Positions 27,874 through 38,966 of a stretch of 64,000 nucleotides of DNA are shown here, piece by piece (the first letter of the stretch is position 1; each line of letters opens with the position of its first letter). The DNA is from Flavobacteriales bacterium (lineage in GTDB: Bacteria > Bacteroidota > Bacteroidia > Flavobacteriales_D > Parvicellaceae), in contig JAHDGY010000006.1 in NCBI GenBank assembly GCA_020631555.1, forward strand, positions 1-64,000, in the 5' to 3' direction. A program made the position numbers and the translations under genes. The notes beneath the pieces were generated by a model. The model did no database searches and was not told where the DNA came from. It was given only the letters and a program-made list of their open reading frames with translations.

Positions 27874-28245
27874 ATGGATCGACTAGAAACACCCTTTGTA
27901 CTGCTTGAAATCGATGACGACATTTTAGTTGCCACGTATAAGGCACAGGATTTAACCTACGAAATAGCCATGCAAGCAGTGGAGTCGCGTCTCAAGATGG
28001 TTAAGGACGACGTTTATCCATGTCTTATAAAAGACTACAGTGTTGCAAAGATTGATAAACAAGCACGAGAATATCTTGCTTCAAAAGATGGGGTACGCGG
28101 AGTTTCAGCGGCTGCAATTCTTACTGATTCATTGTTTAAAATGACCCTTGTCAATTTTTTCATCAAAGTTCTTCCTCCTCCCATGCCTGTTAAATTGTTT
28201 CGAGAAGAAGCTGATGCTAGGCGTTGGTTGAAGCAATTTAAATAG
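27874..28245 (+). CDS. Small protein of unknown function, STAS/SpoIIAA-like in character
   Basis: Likely start ATG 27874 (MDRLETPFVLLEIDDDILVATYKAQDLTYEIAMQAVESRLKMVKDDVYPCLIKDYS); the supplied ORF extends upstream to 27796. 3-nt gap to the kinase. Confidence 0.7.
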   Translation: MDRLETPFVLLEIDDDILVATYKAQDLTYEIAMQAVESRLKMVKDDVYPCLIKDYSVAKIDKQAREYLASKDGVRGVSAAAILTDSLFKMTLVNFFIKVLPPPMPVKLFREEADARRWLKQFK

Positions 28246-28248
28246 GTC

Positions 28249-29424
28249 ATGAAAAACAGCCTCAACGATATCCGTTTGTTAGAGCTCAGCGACTTGCTGG
28301 CTAGTTATTCCATGGGGAATTTTGTTGTCGGAGAAATTAAATTGTCAAAGGATCTTGATGAAATTGACACCATAATTTCTGGGGTAAACATGCTGGGTGA
28401 AGAACTACGATCAACCACAATATCTCGGGATTTTTTTTCCAGTGTGTATAATGCCGTTACGGACATGTTGTTGGTTGTATCCAAAGAAGGCATAATAGAA
28501 GACAAAAACGAAGCTAGTGACCTAAAGCTACAAGAAGCAAACGGCAACTTAGCAGGAAGGTCCATCAACGAATTGTGCGCAGTTTCGGGCCTAAACTTGT
28601 TCAAAAAAATTAATGTAGAATTGGAAAATGAAGCCGGACTAATTCGATTTGAATCTGCATTTAGGAGTGCCAATGGTCTGCCTTTTCCGGTTATTTTTAC
28701 CTGCTCCAAAATAATTACCAGATCAGGTGAATTTAAAGGATTTCTGGTTGCAGCTGAAGACATTACCGAAAAGAAGGCTAACGAAAAAGCAGTGGTTCGG
28801 GCAATTATGGAAACGCAAGAAAAAGAGCGTCAGCGTGTCGCTGACGACTTACATGATTCACTTGGTCAAGAGCTTTCCACAATAAAAATGCTGATATCAA
28901 GTATCGACAGTTTTGGTGAAATAAACGATCAAATTCATAGCGCAACCGAGACCTGCGTAAATTTATTAGATCAGTCCATTTCGAATCTTCGTTCAATTTG
29001 TTTTAACTTAATGCCCAGCTCCTTAGCAATGGGTAGTCTAATTCACGCTCTGGATCAGTTAGTGAAGACAATACGCGACAAAGGAAATATAGAGATTTGG
29101 TTTGATACTACACACGAACAATTGCCTCTTGAAAAAAATCAAGAAATCGCCGTTTACAGGGCTGTTCAGGAATTTATCAACAATACGTTTAAACACGCTA
29201 ATGCAACGGAAATTGATATCTCCATTGTCGTTGAAGAAAGTGCCTTCAAATTGGCTATCTTGGATAATGGTGTTGGTTTTAACATGGACAAACAAAGGAA
29301 TCATGTTGGGAGAGGAATGAGCACAATGAAATCTAGAATAGAGTCTTTTCATGGAACGGCAGAGTTAACCAGTAAAATTGGAGATGGAACTAAACTTTTA
29401 ATTACTTTTAATGTCAACCCATAG
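28249..29424 (+). CDS. PAS-containing sensor histidine kinase, HisKA_3 (NarX/NreB-like)
   Basis: EKERQRVADDLHDSLGQELSTIKM H-box; DNGVGFNMDKQRNHVGRGMSTMKSRIESFHG ATPase motifs. Confidence 0.92.
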   Translation: MKNSLNDIRLLELSDLLASYSMGNFVVGEIKLSKDLDEIDTIISGVNMLGEELRSTTISRDFFSSVYNAVTDMLLVVSKEGIIEDKNEASDLKLQEANGNLAGRSINELCAVSGLNLFKKINVELENEAGLIRFESAFRSANGLPFPVIFTCSKIITRSGEFKGFLVAAEDITEKKANEKAVVRAIMETQEKERQRVADDLHDSLGQELSTIKMLISSIDSFGEINDQIHSATETCVNLLDQSISNLRSICFNLMPSSLAMGSLIHALDQLVKTIRDKGNIEIWFDTTHEQLPLEKNQEIAVYRAVQEFINNTFKHANATEIDISIVVEESAFKLAILDNGVGFNMDKQRNHVGRGMSTMKSRIESFHGTAELTSKIGDGTKLLITFNVNP

Positions 29425-29430
29425 GTAAAG

Positions 29431-30099
29431 ATGGAAAAACTGCGCATATTACTAGTTGATGATCACAGGGTTGTGCGAGAAGGAGTAAGATTTATCCTTA
29501 CCACCCAAAGTGCCTTCGAAACCAAAATTGATGAAGCAGAAAATGCAGAAATGGCATTTTTGAAAGCCTCCCATAACAACTACGACGTCATTTTAATGGA
29601 TATTAATCTGGGCAAATCTAGTGGAGTGGATGTTACGTCTAGGATCATGCAGATCAAACCACGAACTAAGGTGATTGCATTATCTATGCACGATGAGAGT
29701 TTTAGGATCAAACAAATGCTCAATGCCGGCGCCAAAGGTTATCTGCTCAAAAATACTGGTAAAGAAGAAATTATTAAAGCCGTGAAAACGGTGCAAAACG
29801 GAGAGCGTTATTATTCCAATGAGATTGCTTTAATGCTACTGGAAGATAAAAATCGGATTGGTCAAAATAGTCGAGGGCGTAAGAGAAAAAGCGTTGGAGG
29901 AATTTCAAAACGTGAGCTTCAAGTTTTAAAGTTGATTTCCGACGAGATGACCAATGACGAAATCGCTCAGGAATTGAATATCAGCAAGCGAACCGTTGAC
30001 TCTCATCGACAACAAATGCTCGTAAAACTGGGCCTTAAAAACACTGCAGGGCTTGTCCGTTATGCAATTGAAAATGGATTGCTCGAAGAAACAATTTGA
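29431..30099 (+). CDS. NarL/LuxR-family response regulator
   Basis: Receiver (LLVDDHRVVREGV, ILMDINLG) plus LuxR HTH (ISKRELQVLKLISDEMTNDEIAQELNISKRTVDSHRQQMLVKL). Confidence 0.95.
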   Translation: MEKLRILLVDDHRVVREGVRFILTTQSAFETKIDEAENAEMAFLKASHNNYDVILMDINLGKSSGVDVTSRIMQIKPRTKVIALSMHDESFRIKQMLNAGAKGYLLKNTGKEEIIKAVKTVQNGERYYSNEIALMLLEDKNRIGQNSRGRKRKSVGGISKRELQVLKLISDEMTNDEIAQELNISKRTVDSHRQQMLVKLGLKNTAGLVRYAIENGLLEETI

Positions 30100-30130
30100 T
30101 TTCCAGTACAATCGATCAGAAAGGAAGGCC

Positions 30131-30177
30131 GAATCGCAGATTTTGTGTCTTTAAGAATAGCCCTCCACCTGCGATTC
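30131..30177. terminator. Inverted repeat between convergent genes, possible shared terminator
   Basis: GAATCGCAG (30131-30139) and CTGCGATTC (30169-30177), between the response regulator and fumC stops. Confidence 0.4.
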
Positions 30178-30194
30178 TGAAATCTCATGTTAAA

Positions 30195-31592
30195 TTAGGA
30201 TAAGGATCCTATCATTTTTTCTGGAACTACCCATTGATCATATTCATCAGCTGTTACATAACCTAACCGAATTGCCTCTTCCTTTAATGTAGTGCCATTT
30301 TCGTGGGCGGCATTAGCAATTTCGGCTGCTTTGTAATAACCAATTTTCGTATTTAGCGCAGTAACCAACATCAATGAATTGTTCAATAAGTTCTTAATTG
30401 TGTTATGATTTGGCTCAATTCCAGCTACACAATTTTCCGTAAATGAAACACACGCATCTGCTATCAATCGAGCGCTTTGCAACAAGTTGAAAACCATCAT
30501 TGGTTTGAAGACATTTAACTCATAGTGCCCTTGGGCTCCGCCAACAGAAACTGCCACATCGTTACCCATAACTTGCGCACAAACCATGGTCATGGCTTCA
30601 CATTGAGTTGGATTGACTTTGCCAGGCATAATTGAAGAACCCGGCTCATTGGCAGGAATGATTAGCTCACCAATCCCTGATCTTGGCCCCGAAGCCATCA
30701 ATCGAATATCGTTAGCAATCTTGTTTAGCGAAACCGCAATTTGCTTCAAAGCGCCATGTGTTTCAACTATAGCATCATGCGCCGCCAAGGCCTCAAATTT
30801 ATTCTTCGCAGTTACAAATGGCAGGCCTGTGAACTCAGCAATTTTTTCCGCAACAAGAACAGCGTACCCATTAGGAGTATTTAATCCGGTTCCTACCGCT
30901 GTGCCTCCAAGCGCTAATTCTGACAAATGCTCCAAAGTGTTTTTAAGCGCTTTCATCCCATGGTCGAGCTGCGACACATAGCCTGAAAATTCCTGACCCA
31001 ATGTTAATGGTGTAGCATCCATTAGATGCGTTCTTCCAATCTTAACTACATTTTCAAATTGTTTGGCTTTATCGTTAAGTGTATTCCTAAGTTGCTCCAG
31101 AGCTGGTAAAGTGGTTTCAACAACCATTTTGTACCCAGCAATGTGCATTCCAGTTGGAAAGGTATCGTTTGAGGACTGAGATTTGTTCACATCATCATTC
31201 GGTTGAATCGTCTTCTCTCCTTCGCCAATCGTTTTCCCTGCTATTTCATGTGCACGGTTAGCAATCACCTCGTTACAATTCATATTCGACTGCGTGCCCG
31301 ACCCTGTTTGCCACACAACCAAAGGAAACTGATCGTTATGCTTTCCTGTCAAAATTTCATCGCAAACCTCAGAGATCAAATCCCTTTTAGGCTCTTCTAA
31401 GACTCCTAATTGGCAATTCGCATGTGCTGCCGCCTTTTTTAAGTAGGCAAACCCATGAATTACCTCCATCGGCATTGTCCCCTCTGGGCCAATTTTAAAG
31501 TTCTTTCGAGATCTTTCGGTTTGAGCACCCCAGTACTTATCAGCTGGTACCTGAATTTCGCCCATTGTGTCTTTTTCAATCCTATATTTCAT
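30195..31592 (-). CDS. fumC: Class II fumarate hydratase
   Basis: [28 protein letters not shown]...; [16 protein letters not shown] signature. Start adjusted to internal Met at 31592. Confidence 0.96.
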   Translation of the reverse strand: MKYRIEKDTMGEIQVPADKYWGAQTERSRKNFKIGPEGTMPMEVIHGFAYLKKAAAHANCQLGVLEEPKRDLISEVCDEILTGKHNDQFPLVVWQTGSGTQSNMNCNEVIANRAHEIAGKTIGEGEKTIQPNDDVNKSQSSNDTFPTGMHIAGYKMVVETTLPALEQLRNTLNDKAKQFENVVKIGRTHLMDATPLTLGQEFSGYVSQLDHGMKALKNTLEHLSELALGGTAVGTGLNTPNGYAVLVAEKIAEFTGLPFVTAKNKFEALAAHDAIVETHGALKQIAVSLNKIANDIRLMASGPRSGIGELIIPANEPGSSIMPGKVNPTQCEAMTMVCAQVMGNDVAVSVGGAQGHYELNVFKPMMVFNLLQSARLIADACVSFTENCVAGIEPNHNTIKNLLNNSLMLVTALNTKIGYYKAAEIANAAHENGTTLKEEAIRLGYVTADEYDQWVVPEKMIGSLS

Positions 31593-31861
31593 GTCGTAAT
31601 GATTTCTTTGAATGCAAACAAAGGTATGCATCGAAAGTTCTTTGCCAACTCAAGTAAAATAAGTACCGCGACAATCGCTAATTTCCGGTTAATCCCTAAT
31701 CCTAAGGTTTTGAACAGAAAAAGAGATTTATTAACATTGTGCTGGCAACGGCACTAAGCAGTTTTTACTTTTCGGCCAAAGTCAAAAAAATTGCTGTATA
31801 TTACTGATAAACAATTATAAACGTGTTGGTTTTACCAGCAAATTAGAGCACTTACAAAGAG

Positions 31862-33388
31862 ATGAACGAATTAAAGAAGATTAATAACGCCTTAATCTCA
31901 GTTTTTGACAAAAACAACCTTGAGCAAATTGTAACCAAGCTTGATGAATTAGGTGTTAATATCTATTCAACAGGTGGAACCCAATCATTTATCGAGAAAA
32001 TGGGGTGTTCCGTTTCAACTGTTGAAAGTTTAACTTCTTACCCTTCAATCCTTGGAGGAAGAGTTAAAACACTGCACCCAAAGGTGTTTGGCGGCATTCT
32101 CAGCCGAAGAGGACTGGCTGAGGATGAAACACAATTGAAAGAATATGGTATTCCAGAAATCGATTTGATCATCGTTGATTTGTACCCGTTTGAACTGACT
32201 GCTTCTTCGGGTGCTTCGCACGAACAAATCATTGAAAAAATTGATATCGGTGGAATTTCATTAATTCGTGCGGCAGCAAAAAACTATAAGGATGTACTGG
32301 TAGTACCATCGAAAAATGAATACCGGCCCTTACTGAACCTGCTTGACGATAAACAAGGATTCACAAATTTAGAAGATCGCAAATCTTTTGCAGCTGCAGC
32401 ATTCGATGTTTCTTCACATTATGATGGACACATTTTTGAATATTTTGACGACTCTAAAAAGTCACTTAAGTTAAGCGTACAGAAATCGTCGTCTTTACGA
32501 TACGGAGAGAACCCTCACCAACAAGGAACTTTCTATGGCGACTTGAACGAAATGTTCATTAAGCATCATGGAAAAGAGCTTTCGTATAACAACTTATTGG
32601 ATACTGACGCAGCGGTTTCACTAATGGCTGATTTCCATGGATGCGATCCAACATTTGCAATTCTTAAACACAATAATGCTTGTGGCTGCGCAACGAGAAG
32701 CACATTAAAAGAAGCTTATGAAGCTGCTTTAGCTGCAGATCCTGTGTCTGCGTTTGGCGGAATTTTGATTTGTAACGTTCCTATAGATTTGGAAACAGCA
32801 GAATCAATTCATAACTTGTTCTGTGAAGTTGTTATTGCACCAGCTTATCAGCCTGAAGCGCTTGAGTTGTTGCAAGGCAAAAAGAACCGAATTTTGTTGG
32901 AACAAAAAAATGTTGAAACACCTAAGCAACAGGTCCGATCTGTGCTAAATGGATATCTATATCAGGATAAAGACAGTGTGGTTGATCAACGAGCAAATTT
33001 TGAAACTAGAACTTCAATCCAACCAACCGATGATCAGTTGTCAGATTTGGAGTTTGCAGCAAAGCTTGTTAAACACACTAAGTCGAATACAATTGTGTTG
33101 GTTAAGAATCAACAACTTGTTGCTAGTGGAGTGGGGCAAACATCGCGAGTAGATGCGCTAAAACAGGCAATCTTGAAAGCAAACACTTTCAAGTTGGAAA
33201 CAAAAAGCGCTGTAATGGCATCAGATGCTTTCTTTCCATTTCCGGATTGCGTTGAAATTGCGCATAAAGCTGGAATTGAAGCCGTAATACAACCTGGTGG
33301 TTCTGTTAAAGACCAGTTGTCAATAGATTACTGCAATGAACATAACATACCTATGGTATTTACCGGCGTAAGGCATTTTAAACATTAA
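31862..33388 (+). CDS. purH: Bifunctional AICAR transformylase / IMP cyclohydrolase
   Basis: 508 aa; LISVFDKNNLEQIVTKL...STGGT; SLRYGENPHQQ; KHNNACGCA; IDYCNEHNIPMVFTGVRHFKH. Confidence 0.97.
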   Translation: MNELKKINNALISVFDKNNLEQIVTKLDELGVNIYSTGGTQSFIEKMGCSVSTVESLTSYPSILGGRVKTLHPKVFGGILSRRGLAEDETQLKEYGIPEIDLIIVDLYPFELTASSGASHEQIIEKIDIGGISLIRAAAKNYKDVLVVPSKNEYRPLLNLLDDKQGFTNLEDRKSFAAAAFDVSSHYDGHIFEYFDDSKKSLKLSVQKSSSLRYGENPHQQGTFYGDLNEMFIKHHGKELSYNNLLDTDAAVSLMADFHGCDPTFAILKHNNACGCATRSTLKEAYEAALAADPVSAFGGILICNVPIDLETAESIHNLFCEVVIAPAYQPEALELLQGKKNRILLEQKNVETPKQQVRSVLNGYLYQDKDSVVDQRANFETRTSIQPTDDQLSDLEFAAKLVKHTKSNTIVLVKNQQLVASGVGQTSRVDALKQAILKANTFKLETKSAVMASDAFFPFPDCVEIAHKAGIEAVIQPGGSVKDQLSIDYCNEHNIPMVFTGVRHFKH

Positions 33389-33422
33389 TGAAAAACAACC
33401 CTTAATCGAAGAATAAACTATA

Positions 33423-34445
33423 ATGGGCGTTTTCGACTTATTTACACAAGAAATAGCGATTGATTTAGGAACAGCCAATACGCTAATAATTCACAACGAA
33501 AAGGTTGTAGTCGACGAGCCGTCTATTGTGGCTAAAGACCGTGCAACTTCCAAAGTAATTGGAATTGGAAGAAAGGCCCAGCAAATGCATGGCAAAACGC
33601 ACGAGAATATTAAAACTATTCGACCGCTTAAAGATGGCGTTATTGCAGATTTTCAAGCTGCAGAAGCAATGATCCGAGGAATGATCAAAATGATTCCTGG
33701 TAAACGCTTTTTTGGCACTTCGCACCGGATGGTAATTTGTATTCCATCAGGAATTACAGAAGTAGAAAAACGAGCCGTTCGTGATTCGGCCGAGCATGCT
33801 GGAGCTAAAGAAGTTTACATGATTCATGAGCCAATGGCAGCAGCTATTGGGATTGGTATCGATGTTGTTGAGCCGATGGGTAACATGATAATCGATATTG
33901 GTGGTGGCACTTCAGAAATTGCTGTAATTGCACTTGGCGGAATCGTTTGCGATAAGTCCATTCGTGTTGCAGGAGATGACTTTACAAGCGACATCGAGGA
34001 GTATATGCGTCGCCAGCACAACATTCTAATTGGAGAAAGAACGGCTGAAATAATAAAGATTGAAGTTGGCGCTGCTCTTCCAGAGTTGGAAACTCCGCCA
34101 GATGATTTTGCTGTCCGTGGTAGAGACTTAATGACTGGTATTCCGAAAGAAATTTTTGTCTCTTATCAGGAAATTGCCCATGCTCTTGACAAATCCATTA
34201 CCAAAATTGAAGAAGCAATTTTAAGCGCTTTGGAAATGACTCCTCCAGAACTTTCGGCAGATATTTACAAAACTGGAATCTATCTTGCCGGCGGCGGTTC
34301 TATGCTTCGTGGTTTGGATAAACGGATTTCGACAAAAACGAAGTTGCCTGTTCACATCGCTGAAGATCCACTAAGAGCTGTAGCTCGTGGCACTGGCATT
34401 GCGCTCAAAAATTTGGATAAGTTTCAGTTCCTGATCAAAGACTAA
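33423..34445 (+). CDS. mreB: Rod shape-determining protein MreB
   Basis: 340 aa actin-like; IAIDLGTANTLI, IDIGGGTSEIAVIALGGIV, LAGGGSMLRGLD. Confidence 0.97.
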   Translation: MGVFDLFTQEIAIDLGTANTLIIHNEKVVVDEPSIVAKDRATSKVIGIGRKAQQMHGKTHENIKTIRPLKDGVIADFQAAEAMIRGMIKMIPGKRFFGTSHRMVICIPSGITEVEKRAVRDSAEHAGAKEVYMIHEPMAAAIGIGIDVVEPMGNMIIDIGGGTSEIAVIALGGIVCDKSIRVAGDDFTSDIEEYMRRQHNILIGERTAEIIKIEVGAALPELETPPDDFAVRGRDLMTGIPKEIFVSYQEIAHALDKSITKIEEAILSALEMTPPELSADIYKTGIYLAGGGSMLRGLDKRISTKTKLPVHIAEDPLRAVARGTGIALKNLDKFQFLIKD

Positions 34446-34458
34446 ATGAAAAAACAAA

Positions 34459-35286
34459 ATGAGGAACCTTGTTCTCATATTACATAAATATGGCCCGTTC
34501 CTTTTGTTTTTGATTTTGCAGCTCTTTTGCTTTTCACTGATTGTTAATAACAATCGTTTTCAGCACGCATCATTTGTAAACTCCTCCAACCGTGTAATAG
34601 GTTCAATGTACTCCATGATTTCAGGAATTAGAGAGTATTTTCATCTTAAAGACGTCAATCAGCAACTCAATGAAGAAAACACAAGACTAAAACAGTTGAT
34701 AAAAGGATACACGATCAAATCTAGTCACAACGGCTTTGTAAAAATTAATGACACCGTATTTCATCAACAATACGAAATCCAAACAGCAAAAGTCATTAAT
34801 ATCACCAGCAAAGGACGAAGAAATTATTTGACATTAAATGCTGGTTCCTCAAATGGTGTGCACAAACATATGGGCATAATCGGGCCCAAAGGCGTTGTTG
34901 GTTTTGTCAATCAAGTTGGTCAAAATTATGCTACGGCCGTTTCTATCTTGCACGAAGATTTCAAGCTTGGGGTATCGCATAAAAAAAGTAATGCCCTAGG
35001 TTTTTTGCAATGGACTAAAAGAGACGATAAACTTCACGCCACGATTTTTGATATTCCTGATTTTGTTCCGATTAAGGTTGGTGATTCAATTGTTACTAAT
35101 ACCACCGGCCAAGGAATGTTTCCTACTGGAGAACTGATTGGCACAGTTGCCTCATCAGAAGTTTTTCAGGGATATCATCGCATTCAAATTTTGTTGGCAA
35201 CCGAATATTCCAAACTGTTTAACGTCCAATTGGTTCGAAACGTAAAAATTGCTGATCAGAAGAGTTTAGAAAATGCGCTAGAATAA
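34459..35286 (+). CDS. mreC: Rod shape-determining protein MreC
   Basis: 275 aa; follows mreB; LTLNAGSSNGVHKHMGIIGPKGVVGFV and TNTTGQGMFPTGELIGTV motifs. Confidence 0.95.
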   Translation: MRNLVLILHKYGPFLLFLILQLFCFSLIVNNNRFQHASFVNSSNRVIGSMYSMISGIREYFHLKDVNQQLNEENTRLKQLIKGYTIKSSHNGFVKINDTVFHQQYEIQTAKVINITSKGRRNYLTLNAGSSNGVHKHMGIIGPKGVVGFVNQVGQNYATAVSILHEDFKLGVSHKKSNALGFLQWTKRDDKLHATIFDIPDFVPIKVGDSIVTNTTGQGMFPTGELIGTVASSEVFQGYHRIQILLATEYSKLFNVQLVRNVKIADQKSLENALE

Positions 35287-35813
35287 TGCTGAAAACCATT
35301 AGAAATAATGTTGCCCTATTTATCCTGTTGCTTTTAGCGCAGGTATTGGTTCTAGAACAAATAGATCTGGGAGAACTATCTCCTTTTATCAACCCCATGC
35401 TGTACGTCTGGTTCGTTTTAATGTTGCCTTTTGAAACACCTAAAACGTTAACCATGATACTTGCGCTCATCCTCGGATTATGCATCGATGCATTCTACAA
35501 TTCGTTGGGAGTTCATGCGTCTGCTTCTCTTTTTTTGGCGCTGTGTCGTATTCAATGTTTGAAACTATTAACGCCGCGAGACGGATACGATTCAACCCAC
35601 AGCCCAACGCTATATGACATGGGCAAAAGTTGGTTTTTCCTATATACAGGTTCCTTAGTTGTTTTGCACCATATTTGGCTGTTCACACTTGAGGTGTTTC
35701 GTTTTACCGGATTTAGCCAAACGCTTCTTAAATCCTTGTCCAACGCTACTTTTACAATTTTATTAATTCTCCTGTGTCAATTTGTATTTATTAAACCCAA
35801 AAAGCATACATGA
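35286..35813 (+). CDS. mreD: Rod shape-determining protein MreD
   Basis: 175 aa polytopic protein between mreC and PBP2; overlaps mreC stop. Confidence 0.88.
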   Translation: MLKTIRNNVALFILLLLAQVLVLEQIDLGELSPFINPMLYVWFVLMLPFETPKTLTMILALILGLCIDAFYNSLGVHASASLFLALCRIQCLKLLTPRDGYDSTHSPTLYDMGKSWFFLYTGSLVVLHHIWLFTLEVFRFTGFSQTLLKSLSNATFTILLILLCQFVFIKPKKHT

Positions 35814-37636
35814 ACAGTTATAAAAACAGAATGTTCGTATTGCTGGCCATATTCATGGTGATTGGATTAACTTTCGTTTTTCGATTATTATTTATACAAG
35901 TACTTAGTGACAAGTGGCTTTTGCACGCTGAAGAAATTAGTATATCGAGAAAAGTGGAGCACCCTAATCGGGGTTTAATTTTTGACCGTAATGGTGAGCT
36001 TCTTGTTTCAGCAATACCCGTTTACGATATTTATGTAACTCCAAAAATGATAGGCCAAATTGATACCGCATCGTTGTGCGATTTGTTAGGTATTAGTCGG
36101 GTCCTATTTGACAAAAAAATAGAAGTGGCGCGTAGTTGGCCAAATGTGTCCTACAAAGCTTCGAGATTCATTAAGGGTTTAAGTCCGAATGATTTTGCGG
36201 ATATTTCGGTTCGGCTGGGTCAATTCTCGGGATTTGAGGCCCATAAAAGAACCGAGCGGGATTACCCAAGAAAGGTGGCGGCACATGCCTTGGGCTATGT
36301 TAGAGAGATCAGCAAACCACAATTAGAAAAAGATACATCAGAATACTACCGACCGGGAGATTTTATCGGTGTTAGCGGCATCGAACAATCTTATGAAAAC
36401 GAACTGCGAGGAATTCGTGGTTCAAAAAAGTTTTTGCGCGATTTTATTGGTAATGAAAAATCAAGTCTTGAATTAAAAACAGCTACGCCAGGAAATAATT
36501 TGATTTCTACAATAGACATCAATTTGCAAGAGTATGGAGAAAAGCTCATGTATAACAAACTCGGTTCAATCGTAGCAATAGAACCAGAATCTGGTGAAAT
36601 ATTGGCTATTGTAAGTGCCCCTACATACGATCCTAGCCTTTTTGTTGGGAGAAAGTTTGCGCAATCTTGGAAAGACTTAACGCGCAACGATAGTCTTAAG
36701 CCGTTAATTAATAGACCAATTTACAATGATCAGTATCGTCCGGGATCTATTTTTAAGCTTGTACAAGCACTGGTGGCACTAGAAATGGGTGTAATTACTC
36801 CACAAACTGGTTTCATCTGTAATCGCGTAATTGGTTGCCATAATCACGCTTATCCATTCAGTGTGGCGGCTGCCATACAGCACTCATGCAATCCCTATTT
36901 TTATTTCGTATACCGGCGAATTATTCAGCGAAACGGGTCATCGAATGTATTTAGAGCAAGTCGTTCAGGTCTTACCAATTGGGTAGGATTAGTAAAAACA
37001 TTTGGCCTTGGCAAACGGCTACAAACGGACATTCCTGGCGTAAAAACGGGCCGCATTCCGGATACCACATTTTACGACAAGTGGTACGGTCAAAACAGAT
37101 GGGCGTTTAGTACAATTTACTCAAACAGTATTGGTGAAGGAGAAATAGGAGTAGCTCCAATTCAAATGGCAAATTTAGCAGCCATTATAGCCAATCGAGG
37201 GTGGTATTACATGCCACACCTTATAAAGAAGGTAGGAGAAACTGGAAATAAGAAGCGCGAATTTCTAACTCGGCATTACACTGCAGTTAGCGCGCAACAT
37301 TTTGATCCAATTATTCACGGCATGGAGCTGGTAGTTCAGGCGGGTACAGGAAGAAGCGCCCAAGTTGATAGCATTAGTATCTGCGGTAAAACTGGTACTG
37401 TACAAAACGACAACTTTAATGACCACTCCGTTTTCATTGCATTCGCACCAAAAGACAAACCGAAAATAGCTATAGCTGTTTACGTAGAATACGGAACATG
37501 GGGAGGAACTTGGGCAGCCCCAATTGCCAGCTTAATGATTGAGAAATATTTGAGAAATTCATTATCTGCCCGAGGAAAAGTGAAAGAGAAAAGAGTTTTG
37601 GATACGCCAATATTGACGAAAGATGCGAGCTTCTAG
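35810..37636 (+). CDS. mrdA: Penicillin-binding protein 2
   Basis: PBP dimerisation domain, GSIFKLVQALVALE (SxxK-type region), HSCNPYF (SxN), CGKTGTVQND (KTG). Confidence 0.96.
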   Translation: MNSYKNRMFVLLAIFMVIGLTFVFRLLFIQVLSDKWLLHAEEISISRKVEHPNRGLIFDRNGELLVSAIPVYDIYVTPKMIGQIDTASLCDLLGISRVLFDKKIEVARSWPNVSYKASRFIKGLSPNDFADISVRLGQFSGFEAHKRTERDYPRKVAAHALGYVREISKPQLEKDTSEYYRPGDFIGVSGIEQSYENELRGIRGSKKFLRDFIGNEKSSLELKTATPGNNLISTIDINLQEYGEKLMYNKLGSIVAIEPESGEILAIVSAPTYDPSLFVGRKFAQSWKDLTRNDSLKPLINRPIYNDQYRPGSIFKLVQALVALEMGVITPQTGFICNRVIGCHNHAYPFSVAAAIQHSCNPYFYFVYRRIIQRNGSSNVFRASRSGLTNWVGLVKTFGLGKRLQTDIPGVKTGRIPDTTFYDKWYGQNRWAFSTIYSNSIGEGEIGVAPIQMANLAAIIANRGWYYMPHLIKKVGETGNKKREFLTRHYTAVSAQHFDPIIHGMELVVQAGTGRSAQVDSISICGKTGTVQNDNFNDHSVFIAFAPKDKPKIAIAVYVEYGTWGGTWAAPIASLMIEKYLRNSLSARGKVKEKRVLDTPILTKDASF

Positions 37637-38957
37637 GAAATTAAATATCGCCTCCAAGCTTGACGTGCCACTGCTGATAATGTACATTCTGCTAGTGGCC
37701 AGTGGATTGTTAACCATTTATTCGAGCAGTTACAACCCCGAATTTCCAAATATATACGACTTGAATGAGGAGTATGGTAGACAGCTTTTCTGGATAGGAA
37801 TATCGCTTATTGCCGGCTTATTTATAATCATTACCGAAGGAACTTTAATTGTCGCTAGCGCCTATCAAATTTATGGTTTGGTCTGTGTTCTTTTACTTGT
37901 TGTGCTTGCTATGCCAGCAATCAACGGAGCACACTCTTGGTTCAAGATTGGCTCAATGTCTTTGCAACCCTCTGAATTTGCAAAATTTGGAACTGCATTG
38001 GCAGTAGCCAAATTCTTAGGGTCCATAAATGTTCGCATTGATAGCTTCCGCAGCAAACTTATTACTACTTGTATTGTGTCCTTGCCAGCATTCTTGATCT
38101 TAATTCAACCTGACCCTGGAACATTTTTAGTCTTTCTGTCCTTCGTTTTCGTGCTGTATCGAGAAGGGCTTTCTGGAAATATTTTGCTTATCGGTGTATT
38201 TGTTGCGTTGCTCACCATCCTTACGATTTTCTTTAACGGTTCGGAAGTTCACTTTGAGAGCTTTGATTTTACGGTAGACGCCAAATATTTGTTCTTAGGA
38301 GTTCTCGCTTTAATTGCCTTAATGATAACCTGGGCGATTAAGGTGTTTTTAAGGCCACGTGAGCGTAAGAGAGCGTTTATTACATTAATTGCAGCATCGG
38401 TTGCCAGCATTACAATTCTTGTGTCCACACAGTGGCTTTATCAAAACGTACTGAAACAACGCCACCGCAATAGAATCGAATTGGTCCTTGGATTAAAGGA
38501 AGATCGTAAGAATGAAGGGTATAATACCTTTCAAGCAATGAGTGCAGTTGGTTCTGGTAAATTTTATGGAAAAGGTTACATGCAGGGTACGATGTCTAAT
38601 GATTTGTACAACCATGTTCCCGAACAAAATACGGACTTTATATTCTGCTCGGTTGCTGAAGAATGGGGTTTCTTGGGAGGGCTATTTGTTGTTGGCAGTT
38701 TCATAACACTATTGTTCAGAATTGTCATGATTGCCGAAAGACAACGCAGTAAGTTTACCCGGATATTTGCCTACAGTGCAGCTTGCATTCTGTTTATGCA
38801 CTTCGCAATCAACGTTGCAATGGTTATCGGAATCGCTCCTGTAATTGGTATTCCTCTGCCATTTTTTAGCTACGGCGGTTCATCCATTTTAGGATTTTCC
38901 ATTTTAATTTTCATCCTACTAAGACTCGATGCGGAACGGATGGCTGTGTTTCGTTAA
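37623..38957 (+). CDS. rodA: Rod shape-determining protein RodA (SEDS family)
   Basis: NGAHSWFKIGSMSLQPSEFAKFG; PEQNTDFIFCSVAEEWGFLG; GIPLPFFSYGGSS. Confidence 0.96.
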   Translation: MRASRKLNIASKLDVPLLIMYILLVASGLLTIYSSSYNPEFPNIYDLNEEYGRQLFWIGISLIAGLFIIITEGTLIVASAYQIYGLVCVLLLVVLAMPAINGAHSWFKIGSMSLQPSEFAKFGTALAVAKFLGSINVRIDSFRSKLITTCIVSLPAFLILIQPDPGTFLVFLSFVFVLYREGLSGNILLIGVFVALLTILTIFFNGSEVHFESFDFTVDAKYLFLGVLALIALMITWAIKVFLRPRERKRAFITLIAASVASITILVSTQWLYQNVLKQRHRNRIELVLGLKEDRKNEGYNTFQAMSAVGSGKFYGKGYMQGTMSNDLYNHVPEQNTDFIFCSVAEEWGFLGGLFVVGSFITLLFRIVMIAERQRSKFTRIFAYSAACILFMHFAINVAMVIGIAPVIGIPLPFFSYGGSSILGFSILIFILLRLDAERMAVFR

Positions 38958-38966
38958 TTTTGATCC

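Noticed and set aside
33423-38957. mreBCD-pbp2-rodA cluster as a novel system
   Set aside because: Standard cell-shape operon with expected gene order.
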